Part shown: positions 1 to 7,126 of the stretch, in pieces
Numbering within the stretch: position 1 is the stretch's first letter
How the letters are laid out: each line of letters starts with the position of its first letter
Position numbers and translations under genes: made by a program
Notes under the pieces: generated by a model
The model's input: only the letters and a program-made list of their open reading frames with translations
What the model was told of the DNA's origin: nothing
Databases searched by the model: none
From: Bacteroidota bacterium
Lineage (GTDB): Bacteria; Bacteroidota; Bacteroidia; Bacteroidales; Prolixibacteraceae
Direction: 5' to 3'
DNA length: 9,867 nt
Assembly (NCBI GenBank): GCA_030706665.1
Contig: JAUZOB010000106.1
Location: 1 to 9,867, forward strand

Positions 1-38
1 AGACCTCATTTCATATTAATATATGTTGAATAAATTAG

Positions 39-80
39 AATGCCATCTTAATAGTTTTTATTAGGATGGTATTTCTTTTT
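39..80 (+). terminator. Rho-independent terminator of an upstream gene outside the window
   Basis: The left arm at 39-53 pairs with the right arm at 59-73. The pairing is complete if two G-T wobbles are allowed, with a five-base loop (54-58), and it is followed by a T-rich tract (72-80). The gene it serves must lie to the left of the window on the + strand, so GH27 probably begins a new transcription unit. Confidence 0.7.
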
Positions 81-96
81 ATAAAAAGAAGAAATC

Positions 97-162
97 ATGA
101 AGAGAATTCTTTTGATCGGCTTATTCCTTATGGAAATAAATATGTATCAGGCTTTTACTTAA
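97..162 (+). other. 21-codon ORF resembling a signal-peptide start, probably a gene relic or chance
   Basis: An ATG follows an A/G-rich stretch (about 81-93) and opens a 21-codon frame starting MKRILLIGLFL, the kind of basic-then-hydrophobic start seen on exported proteins. It ends at TAA (160-162). Nothing recognisable follows in any frame. It could be the remaining 5' end of a decayed secreted-protein gene, a short leader peptide, or chance. I assign no function. Confidence 0.2.
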
Positions 163-219
163 ATGATAAAAGCATTGTAGCATCTGACGTATGAATAACT
201 ATTGGGAGATATTTTTTAG

Positions 220-250
220 TTGAAGAATCACGGGATTTATGCTAAGTTTG
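220..250 (+). promoter_or_regulatory. Candidate Bacteroides-type promoter for the GH27 gene
   Basis: TTG at 220-222 is followed after 20 bases by TAAGTTTG at 243-250. This fits the Bacteroidetes primary sigma factor pattern (-33 TTG, spacer of about 19-21, -7 TAnnTTTG). Transcription would start near 256-258, giving a 5' leader of about 140 nt before the ATG at 397. The pattern match is good, but it is only a motif match. Confidence 0.45.
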
Positions 251-396
251 GCAATGAATTCAATCGCAAAAATCTGGGTTCTCGTAGATAGATGTTTATA
301 TCTTAGTATTATAAAGAAGCAATTACCCATGAATGAGGTAAAAATACAGTAGAGGCAGAAATTAAAAACTAGAGTAATTTTTTAAAGCAATTTCTA

Positions 397-1971
397 ATGA
401 GACAAATTTCAAGTTTTGCATTAATAATACTGTTGGGAACAACAATGGCATTAAATCCATTGGAGAGTAAGAGTAATATAGTCATACGTAATTCTCATAA
501 AAACACCCAACGTATTGATGAAGATAATAAAAAGCAACCAACAGATCTTACCGGTGCATGGCGTGTAGATATTGCTCAAGGTGATGGCATTGTTATTCCG
601 ACTTATTTCATATTGCGTCAGAATGGTACTGTTCTTGATGGAACTGTATCTATCAAAAGTACAGTCGATTTGCAAATTCGCAACCCTCATCAGGAAGGTA
701 ACGAGATTGTCTTTGGCACCGATTGGAACATTAGCTATCGTTTGCGTCCAGAAGGAGAGAATCTTTATGTGACCATCGATTATGGCAATGGATTGGAAAA
801 AGGATCTGCATTTCGGGTGTCTGAAGCAGAAGCACGACCACCAAAATCCATTCCTTTGCCTGCTCTGAAAAATGTTAAAGGAAGTGGTGCTGCTCAAACT
901 CCTCCTATGGGATGGAATAGCTGGAACCATTTCGGTAATCGGGTTGATGACTCAATTGTACGTGCTGCTGCTGATGCATTGTTGAAAAGTGGTCTTGCTT
1001 CTCTTGGGTATGTTTATATTAATATTGATGATTGTTGGGAAGGGGAGAGAGATGCACGTGGAAATATTGTTCCGAATAAGAAATTCCCGAATATGAAAGC
1101 ACTTGCCGATTATGTCCATGAACGAGGACTAAAATTAGGTGTCTATTCTTCTCCTGGACCTCGCACTTGTGGTGGCTATGAAGGAAGTTATGGCCATGAA
1201 GATCGAGATGCAAAAACGTATGCTTCCTGGGGGATCGACTACATTAAATACGATTGGTGCAGTGCTCAGCGTATCTATTCAAATTCACAATTACAGGCTG
1301 TTTATCAGAAAATGGGACGGGCTCTTGCAAAATCTGGTCGCCCTATTGTTTATAGTCTTTGCGAATATGGACTGGCAGATGTATGGAAATGGGGACAACA
1401 GGTAGGCGGAAATCTTTGGCGTACCGGTTATGACATTCAGGATAACTGGCAATCAATGTCAAGGATCGGCTTTAGTCAGGATGCTTACGCACCCTATGCC
1501 GGACCTGGTCATTGGAATGACCCGGATATGTTGGAAGTCGGAAATGGAGGGATGACCAATACCGAGTACCGTACGCATTTTAGTCTTTGGTGTATGTTGG
1601 CTGCACCTCTTTTGGCAGGCAACGATCTTAATAACATGTCAGCTGAAACACTTGAAATACTTGGCAATAAAGAGGTAATCGCGATTGATCAGGACCCGTT
1701 GGGAAAACAAGCAGTTCCTGTTGTCAAAAATGGCGATATTCAGATTTTTGCACGCGATTTGGAAGATGGTTCAAAAGCAGTGGGTTTGTTCAACCTTGGA
1801 ACTACTACTGCTAAAGTCAATTTAAATTTTTCAGATATTAAAGTAAACGGTGAACAGAAAATCAGGGATTTATGGCTTCACAAAGATTTGGGTGAATTCA
1901 AATCAAATTTTGAAGCCGAAGTTAGTTCGCATGGAGTTGTTCTTCTGAAAGTAGTTCCTGATGTAAGGTAA
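397..1971 (+). CDS. Secreted GH27 family alpha-galactosidase-like glycosidase
   Basis: A 524-residue enzyme predicted to cleave terminal alpha-D-galactose from plant oligosaccharides with retention of configuration. Residues 1-20 form a short basic-hydrophobic signal peptide without a lipobox, so it is probably periplasmic. Residues about 50-143 form an extra N-terminal beta-rich domain beginning DLTGAW. The GH27 barrel follows: PPMGWNSWNHFG (169-180), INIDDCW (208-214), IKYDWC with predicted nucleophile Asp286, SLCEYG (320-325), WRTGYDI with predicted acid/base Asp346, and GHWNDPDM (371-378). A C-terminal beta-sandwich lies at about 430-524. Cys213/Cys258 and Cys288/Cys322 are plausible disulfide pairs. 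Keeping both Asp residues of IDDCW favours alpha-galactosidase, although some GH27 members cleave beta-L-arabinopyranose or alpha-GalNAc. There is no strong ribosome site, which is usual in this phylum; the start was chosen because it directly precedes the signal peptide. Confidence 0.94.
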   Translation: MRQISSFALIILLGTTMALNPLESKSNIVIRNSHKNTQRIDEDNKKQPTDLTGAWRVDIAQGDGIVIPTYFILRQNGTVLDGTVSIKSTVDLQIRNPHQEGNEIVFGTDWNISYRLRPEGENLYVTIDYGNGLEKGSAFRVSEAEARPPKSIPLPALKNVKGSGAAQTPPMGWNSWNHFGNRVDDSIVRAAADALLKSGLASLGYVYINIDDCWEGERDARGNIVPNKKFPNMKALADYVHERGLKLGVYSSPGPRTCGGYEGSYGHEDRDAKTYASWGIDYIKYDWCSAQRIYSNSQLQAVYQKMGRALAKSGRPIVYSLCEYGLADVWKWGQQVGGNLWRTGYDIQDNWQSMSRIGFSQDAYAPYAGPGHWNDPDMLEVGNGGMTNTEYRTHFSLWCMLAAPLLAGNDLNNMSAETLEILGNKEVIAIDQDPLGKQAVPVVKNGDIQIFARDLEDGSKAVGLFNLGTTTAKVNLNFSDIKVNGEQKIRDLWLHKDLGEFKSNFEAEVSSHGVVLLKVVPDVR

Positions 1972-2231
1972 AGAGAGCAAGAAGCTTGTTTTATTAAGTT
2001 TTGTTGCGTTTTAATGTGTTTTTGTAAAAAACGTTGACTTACAGCTTTATTAAAGTAGAGTTATAATGATTTTAATAAGGCTGATCAGTTTTCTTTACTG
2101 ATATATATGGAAGACAATAGTTGACAAATTTTCTGCTTCCCTCTTTTGCTCAATAGTAGATTCGTTACGGAAAAGACAGTGTTTGATTCTTGCCGTTTCA
2201 GAGGCAAAGCAAGTAGTTGTAAATGCAAGAA

Positions 2232-2280
2232 AAGATGGCCATTTCTGGATTCTATTCCAGGAATGGCCATCTTGCTTTAT
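2232..2280 (+). terminator. Strong hairpin terminator downstream of GH27
   Basis: Arms at 2232-2249 and 2256-2273 pair over 18 bp with a single G-T wobble and a six-base loop. The sequence after it (2274-2280) is only moderately T-rich. Read on the minus strand, the hairpin is followed by a TTTTC stretch, so it may work in both directions. It separates GH27 transcription from the GH106 gene. Confidence 0.75.
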
Positions 2281-2492
2281 CATGAATTGTGGATGTCATT
2301 TTGTATAAAAGAATGCTCATTTTATGGATGTGTTTTTCAGGTAGGTATATCATTAAATTCCTTACTTTATCAGCTGATATTTAATAAATCCGGGCAAGCC
2401 GAAAAATACAAATAGACGTATCCTTTTTATTCTTTTTCACTGTCGTCCGGTATATAAAAATAGAGCAGATTTAGCCAATAAAGATTATACCG

Positions 2493-2524
2493 TTTAAGGT
2501 CGCTTTAACGTTGCAATAACTTTG
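2493..2524 (+). promoter_or_regulatory. Candidate Bacteroides-type promoter for the GH106 gene
   Basis: TAACTTTG at 2517-2524 matches the -7 pattern TAnnTTTG exactly. TTTA at 2493-2496, 20 bases upstream, is one mismatch from the -33 TTTG element. Transcription would begin near 2530, at the left arm of an inverted repeat, giving a leader of about 200 nt. A weaker alternative is TTG at 2632-2634 with AAGGTTTGC at 2656-2664. Confidence 0.4.
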
Positions 2525-2527
2525 GTA

Positions 2528-2664
2528 GCAAACCTTTAATCCAAATGCGAGAGTTCCTCTGTTCGTCTTGTGGACGTAAGGGGAATAATCTTGTGATGAG
2601 CAAAGCAAAATTTAGAGCCTAAGAAGGAATATTGTTACTCTTTTCTTGGTTAATAAAGGTTTGC
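2528..2664. repeat. Imperfect inverted repeat upstream of GH106, enclosing a nested hairpin
   Basis: The left arm gcaaacctttaatccaa (2528-2544) is inverted as ttggttaataaaggtttgc (2646-2664). Eleven bases match exactly (2528-2538 against 2654-2664). Beyond them, one mismatch and a two-base gap extend the match to about 17 positions. The arms lie about 100 bases apart. Between them, 2554-2560 pairs with 2579-2585 around a four-base-pair inner stem (2564-2567 / 2573-2576). It could fold as a structured mRNA leader or, less likely, act as a recombination site. Confidence 0.4.
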
Positions 2665-2727
2665 AATAAGATGGTAGAAATATTTTTTAACTATTCTGAC
2701 AATAAACTAATTGAAACATAAAGACAA

Positions 2728-5700
2728 ATGATGACAAACGCGAGTTTTATTAAGAGAAGGAAGCTAATCCTTTTCCCGTTGATGTTGCTATTGTTTATTT
2801 TTTTCATTCAAACGATTCATGCAGCAGTTCCTAAAAAGAAAATTGGATTAGCAGATATTAAAACAGGTTTTATAAGCATTCCGGACTCTGTCCAAACGAG
2901 TGTTTATTGGTATTGGATTTCGGACAATATCTCCAAAGAAGGCGTTATAAAAGATCTTCATGCGATGAAACGTGTTGGCATTAACCGTGCTTTTATCGGA
3001 AATATTGGATTAGGAGAAACGCCTTATGGAAAGGTTAAAATTTTTAGTGATGAGTGGTGGAATATTGTTCATGCGGCCTTGAAGACAGCTACCGAATTAA
3101 ATATTCAGATTGGAATATTTAATAGTCCTGGTTGGAGCCAATCGGGTGGTCCCTGGATAAAACCGGAACAAGCAATGCGCTATCTGGCTTCGTCTGAACT
3201 TCAGGTAACAGGTTCTCAGAAATTATCGTCTAAATTGCAGATGCCGGCCAAAGAATTTCAATTGGTTAAGGTGATAGCATATAGAATTCCTGAAGTATCA
3301 GGAGTGTCCATTCATTCACTGAATCCGCAAATTACATCAAATCCTAAAATTGATAATATAAGCAATCTGTTTGATGGGAATAAAGCAACCGGTGTGACTT
3401 TGGATGGTGAAAAACCGTTGTCTATCGATATTCAGTCAGATGCTCAGGCAACTGTCCGAAGCCTGATTGTTCAAACTGCAGAGAAGCCGATAAGAGCGAA
3501 TGGGGAGCTTTTTGTAAAAGAAGGTGATAGTTATCGTCTTTTAAAGAGTTTTGAGATCAATCGTACGAATCCCAGTCTGACTGTGGGCTTTCAACCTTAT
3601 GCACCTATTGTCATTTCAATTCCTCCAACAACAGCAAATACTTTTCGTTTAGTCATCAGTGGAGCTAACGCAAATAGTGAAATTGCTGAGGTGGAACTTT
3701 CTGCAATCCCAAGAGTGGAACGTTATCCTGAAAAGTCATTGGCAAAAATGTTCCAGACCCCCTTGCCCTATTGGCATGAATATATGTGGGAACAACAACC
3801 CGAAATTGAAGACCCGACTTTAGCTATTGATCCGAAAGCAGTATTGGATATAACTTCGAATGTTACATCTGATGGAACCTTAAATTGGAATGTTCCGGAA
3901 GGTAACTGGAGGATTATGGTGAGTGGTATGACTCCTACTGGGGTGGTAAACGAGCCAGCCTCTCCGGAAGCAACAGGATTGGAAGCTGATAAGATGAGTA
4001 AAAAACATATTGCTTCTCATTTTGATGCTTTCCTGGGTGAAATTATGCGACGTGTTCCGGCCCAGGATCGAAAAACATGGAAGGTTACGGTTGAAGACAG
4101 TTATGAAAGAGGTGGACAGAACTGGACCGATGGATTTATTGAGGATTTTAAAGGACGATATGGATATGATCCTGTTCCTTTCATCCCGACTTTGAGCGGA
4201 TATGTTGTGAAAAGCCGTGAAATCTCTGATCGTTTTCTATGGGATTTGAGAAGAATGGTGGCCGATAAGATTGCTTACGATTATGTCGGAGGCTTAAGAG
4301 ATGTCAGTCATAAACATGGTCTGACAACATGGCTCGAAAATTACGGACATTGGGGCTTCCCCGGTGAATTCCTTCAATATGGTGGACAATCAGATGAAGT
4401 TGGTGGAGAGTTCTGGAGTGAAGGTGAGTTGGGAAACATAGAAAATCGTGCCGCATCATCTTGTGCTCATATTTATGGAAAGACAAAAGTATCTGCAGAA
4501 TCGTTTACATGCGGAGGTTATGCTTTCTCACGCTGTCCTGCGACCATGAAACAAAGAGGGGATCGCTTTTTTACCGAAGGTATTAACAATACATTATTAC
4601 ATGTCTACATCGAGCAACCGGATGAAAAAGTACCGGGTGTGAATGCCGGTTTTGGGAATGAATTCAATCGTCATAATACATGGTTTAATCAGATGGGTTC
4701 TTTCACAAATTACCTGAAACGATGTAATTTTGTGTTGCAACAAGGGAATTATGTGGCTGATGTGGCTTATTTTATTGGGGAGGATGTTCCTAAAATGACA
4801 GGAATCTGTGATCCGAAACTTCCTTTGGGATATTCTTTTGATTACATCAATGGAGAAGTGATTCGAGATAGAGTCTCTGTAAAAGATGGAAAATTGGTAT
4901 TACCCGATGGTATGAGTTATCGGATTCTTGTTCTTCCGAAATTAGAAACAATGCGTCCTGAATTGCTGAAGAAGATTGTAGAGCTTGTTCGTCAGGGGGC
5001 TGTTGTCCTTGGACCTGCTCCTAAATATTCCCCCAGTTTAAAAAATTATCCGGAAGCAGATGCTCAGGTGCGTAAAATGACTTCTGAATTGTGGGGAAGT
5101 GTTGATGGTAAAACTGTTAAATATGCCAAGTTCGGAAAAGGAATGATTCTGTCGGGAATGGAGATGCAGGAAGCGTTGGATTTAATTAAGGTTAAACCTG
5201 ATTGCAAATTCAGCAATGAGGATCCGGCTCTTTTTATTCACCGTACATTAAATGATGGGGATATATATTTCGTCTCAAATCAATCAGATAAGACCATCAA
5301 TATTAATCCTGAATTCCGGGTAACAGGATGCAGTCCGGAATTATGGCAACCTACCGAAGGCGCAATTCGGAATTTACCTGGTTATATTTTGAAATCTCAA
5401 ACAACAATAGTACCGTTGAAGTTAGAAGCTTTTGAAAGTGCGTTCATCGTTTTTAGAAAAAATGGAGTGAAATCACATCGGAGCGATCTCACCGCTAATT
5501 TTCCTAACCCAACCGTTCTTTCCGAAATTACCGGGCCATGGTCAGTTGCTTTTAATGCATCTCAACGAGGACCAGTAAAACCGGTTGTTTTTGAAACGCT
5601 TAAGGACTGGGCTTCCTGTACTGACGAAAGTGTTAAATATTATTCGGGTACAGCTGTTTATCATTCTACCTTCACATTAAACCATATACCGCAGAAGGGT

Positions 5701-6000
5701 AAAATCTATATTGATCTTGGCAAGGTTAAATCAATGGCGAAAGTCAAATTGAATGGCAAAAATGTTGGTGGGGTCTGGACTGCTCCATGGCGTGTAGACG
5801 TTTCCAATATTGTTAAGACAGGTAATAACGTTCTGGAAGTTGAAGTGGCGAATAACTGGGTGAATAGATTGGTGGGTGATAGCAAGCTGCCTCAGGAAGA
5901 ACGAAAAACATGGTGCAGTGTGAATCCGTTTAACCCGGATAGTCCGCTTGACCCATCTGGATTACTTGGACCTGTTACTGTGCAGTCAATAGAATATTAA
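2728..6000 (+). CDS. Secreted GH106 family alpha-L-rhamnosidase-like glycosidase
   Basis: A 1090-residue protein, about the usual size for GH106, predicted to remove terminal alpha-L-rhamnose from plant polysaccharide side chains. Residues 8-33 form a basic-hydrophobic signal peptide (KRRK, then a hydrophobic run ending IHAA) without a lipobox cysteine, so it is probably periplasmic. The barrel begins near 55 (SVYWYWISDNIS) and includes FNSPGWSQSGGPW (131-143). Residues about 205-327 look like an inserted beta-sandwich of F5/8-type C kind (LFDGNKATGV). The barrel resumes with VTVEDSYE (453-460) and SAESFTCGG (589-597); Glu456 and Glu591 are the likely catalytic pair by comparison with the characterised Bacteroides enzyme BT0986. 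A GH2-like jelly-roll sandwich ends the protein (about 935-1045). ATG at 2731 is an equally possible start. The gene lies between its own promoter-like site and a terminator, so it is probably a single-gene unit. Confidence 0.9.
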   Translation: MMTNASFIKRRKLILFPLMLLLFIFFIQTIHAAVPKKKIGLADIKTGFISIPDSVQTSVYWYWISDNISKEGVIKDLHAMKRVGINRAFIGNIGLGETPYGKVKIFSDEWWNIVHAALKTATELNIQIGIFNSPGWSQSGGPWIKPEQAMRYLASSELQVTGSQKLSSKLQMPAKEFQLVKVIAYRIPEVSGVSIHSLNPQITSNPKIDNISNLFDGNKATGVTLDGEKPLSIDIQSDAQATVRSLIVQTAEKPIRANGELFVKEGDSYRLLKSFEINRTNPSLTVGFQPYAPIVISIPPTTANTFRLVISGANANSEIAEVELSAIPRVERYPEKSLAKMFQTPLPYWHEYMWEQQPEIEDPTLAIDPKAVLDITSNVTSDGTLNWNVPEGNWRIMVSGMTPTGVVNEPASPEATGLEADKMSKKHIASHFDAFLGEIMRRVPAQDRKTWKVTVEDSYERGGQNWTDGFIEDFKGRYGYDPVPFIPTLSGYVVKSREISDRFLWDLRRMVADKIAYDYVGGLRDVSHKHGLTTWLENYGHWGFPGEFLQYGGQSDEVGGEFWSEGELGNIENRAASSCAHIYGKTKVSAESFTCGGYAFSRCPATMKQRGDRFFTEGINNTLLHVYIEQPDEKVPGVNAGFGNEFNRHNTWFNQMGSFTNYLKRCNFVLQQGNYVADVAYFIGEDVPKMTGICDPKLPLGYSFDYINGEVIRDRVSVKDGKLVLPDGMSYRILVLPKLETMRPELLKKIVELVRQGAVVLGPAPKYSPSLKNYPEADAQVRKMTSELWGSVDGKTVKYAKFGKGMILSGMEMQEALDLIKVKPDCKFSNEDPALFIHRTLNDGDIYFVSNQSDKTININPEFRVTGCSPELWQPTEGAIRNLPGYILKSQTTIVPLKLEAFESAFIVFRKNGVKSHRSDLTANFPNPTVLSEITGPWSVAFNASQRGPVKPVVFETLKDWASCTDESVKYYSGTAVYHSTFTLNHIPQKGKIYIDLGKVKSMAKVKLNGKNVGGVWTAPWRVDVSNIVKTGNNVLEVEVANNWVNRLVGDSKLPQEERKTWCSVNPFNPDSPLDPSGLLGPVTVQSIEY

Positions 6001-6196
6001 GCTTAAAGCAGAGCAGATAAGAATTTACTCTGATATATCTGGTCTTGCTGTTGCATCTTAGGATCGAATTTGATGCCTATTGAAATTCATGAAAGGAATA
6101 ATTAGACGTCATTGATCAACATGATATACAAGTTATGTAGTTCTTTTTGGGCATATACAAAGAATTTCAAAATCACCACATATCAAGATTAGAAAC

Positions 6197-6240
6197 AGGC
6201 CATTCCGGGATCCCATTCCCGGGATGGCTTTTGCTTTTTA
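6197..6240 (+). terminator. Rho-independent terminator downstream of GH106
   Basis: Arms gccattccggga (6199-6210) and tcccgggatggc (6217-6228) pair over 12 bp with one G-T wobble around a six-base loop, and two more outer pairs are possible. The tail is T-rich (6229-6239). The sequence closely resembles the terminator at 2232-2280, which suggests copies of one element. Confidence 0.85.
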
Positions 6241-6407
6241 ACGGTATTCCCCCATAAATTGTATATTGTCGGCCTAAACTTTTTATAAATTCTTTGTAGG
6301 AAACTTCAACAATGCAGAAAATTTAGATAGTTTTAGTGAAGCTAATTATCAGGAGATTTCGTTTTGTTTATGCATTTAAAAATCATGAACTTAATCATCC
6401 GAGCTTC

Positions 6408-6442
6408 TTTGTGTTAGTTAAAATGTTATCTGAATAATTTGC
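6408..6442 (+). promoter_or_regulatory. Candidate promoter for the sigma / anti-sigma operon
   Basis: TTTG at 6408-6411 lies 22 bases upstream of ataatttgc (6434-6442), which keeps the TTTGC core of the Bacteroidetes -7 element but lacks its TA. Start of transcription near 6449 would leave a leader of about 35 nt. The spacing is one base over the usual range, so this is tentative. Confidence 0.3.
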
Positions 6443-6483
6443 ACCGAACATAGGTTGAATTTCCCCGACAAACTATTAAAGCT

Positions 6484-7059
6484 TTGAATGAACAGAAAAA
6501 TATAGATGAGAAAAAGTTAATTCAGAGACTGTCTCAAGGCGATGAAATGGCTTTTGAAATTCTATTTTATCGTTACAGAGGTAAGGTGGGAAATTTCATT
6601 AAGCGATCTGTTCCTCCTCAAATTGATCTGGAAGAAACAGTTCATGAAGTGTTTCTTAGGGTATGGACTAATAAGGAAAAATTAGATGAAGATCGGCCTT
6701 TAGGTCCTTATCTTTTCCATATAGCACGCAATATTGTTATTGATGAGTTGCGAAAAAACCTTAAGCATTCAATTTATTTACAAGATGATTCTTTCCTGTC
6801 CGATTTCTGCATTAATGATACTTCTCTTAAACTTGAAGAAAAAGAATTACAGAATTGGTTCGATTCAGCTTTGGATAAACTTCCTGAAAAGCGGAGGGAC
6901 ATCTTTGTGATGAATCGATTTGAAAATCTATCATATAAAGAAATTGCATCAAAATTGAATATCTCAGAAAATACTGTTGATACCCAAATCCGACGGGCCC
7001 TTCAATATTTTAGGAACGAAATAAAAAAGATAAAAATGTTTTTATTCCTGAATTTCTAA
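6484..7059 (+). CDS. ECF-family RNA polymerase sigma factor (Bacteroidetes type)
   Basis: A 191-residue sigma-70 family factor of the extracytoplasmic function class, expected to direct RNA polymerase to the susC promoter when released from the membrane anti-sigma factor. Region 2 spans about 24-90 (MAFEILFYRYRGKVGNF through LFHIARNIVIDELRK). Region 4 spans about 126-178, with LDKLPEKRRDIF and a helix-turn-helix around LSYKEIASKLNISENTV. The start is TTG: the frame has a stop at 6451 and no ATG until codon 22 (6547), which would cut into the conserved GDEMAFE segment. An ATG at 6488 is in another frame and gives only five codons. The anti-sigma gene begins 67 bases downstream on the same strand, indicating co-transcription. 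Position beside a FecR protein and an STN-bearing SusC is typical of PUL trans-envelope regulation. Confidence 0.93.
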   Translation: MNEQKNIDEKKLIQRLSQGDEMAFEILFYRYRGKVGNFIKRSVPPQIDLEETVHEVFLRVWTNKEKLDEDRPLGPYLFHIARNIVIDELRKNLKHSIYLQDDSFLSDFCINDTSLKLEEKELQNWFDSALDKLPEKRRDIFVMNRFENLSYKEIASKLNISENTVDTQIRRALQYFRNEIKKIKMFLFLNF

Positions 7060-7126
7060 AAATTTCTTCTACTCCTGTCACGGAGACTGATTCATTTTTC
7101 GTATTTAAGAGAAAGAAAGAATAAAA

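Larger units (their letters stand above)
1..396. other. Intergenic region upstream of the GH27 gene
   Basis: No convincing gene is present. The segment holds a hairpin terminator (39-80), a very short ORF (97-162) and a promoter-like site (220-250). The frame shared with the GH27 gene is broken by many stops (for example at 160, 178, 196, 217, 289, 304 and 334), about what random AT-rich DNA would give. It may therefore be decayed coding sequence or simple spacer. A short stretch at 247-273 resembles part of the downstream GH106 gene and is discussed under findings. Confidence 0.6.
1972..2727. other. Intergenic region between the GH27 and GH106 genes
   Basis: This gap of about 750 bases has no credible gene. 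The short frames crossing 2085-2415 run through the terminator hairpin and resemble no protein. The region contains the terminator at 2232-2280, a promoter-like site at 2493-2524, a nested hairpin at 2554-2585, an inverted repeat at 2528-2544 / 2646-2664, and a weaker promoter-like site at 2632-2664. The 260 bases between the GH27 stop and the hairpin show only weak AT-rich hairpins, so the GH27 mRNA may have a long 3' untranslated end. Confidence 0.65.
6001..6483. other. Intergenic region between the GH106 and sigma factor genes
   Basis: No credible gene is seen on either strand. It holds the GH106 terminator (6197-6240), about 200 bases after the stop codon, and a promoter-like site (6408-6442) before the sigma factor gene. 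I recognise nothing in the remaining stretches (6001-6195 and 6245-6400). Confidence 0.65.

Noticed and set aside
451..930. A 159-codon open frame on the minus strand inside the GH27 gene
   Set aside because: It lies wholly opposite a gene with clear family motifs, and its translation shows no recognisable domain; it is a frame shadow.
2085..2415. Overlapping short frames on both strands between GH27 and GH106
   Set aside because: All pass through the 18-bp terminator palindrome, which explains the similar peptides on both strands. No coding pattern or start signal supports them.
557..5798. A 13-base exact repeat, catggcgtgtaga, at 557-569 and 5786-5798
   Set aside because: Both copies encode WRV(D) within beta domains of the two enzymes. 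The match is short and its flanks differ, so chance or similar residue preference explains it.
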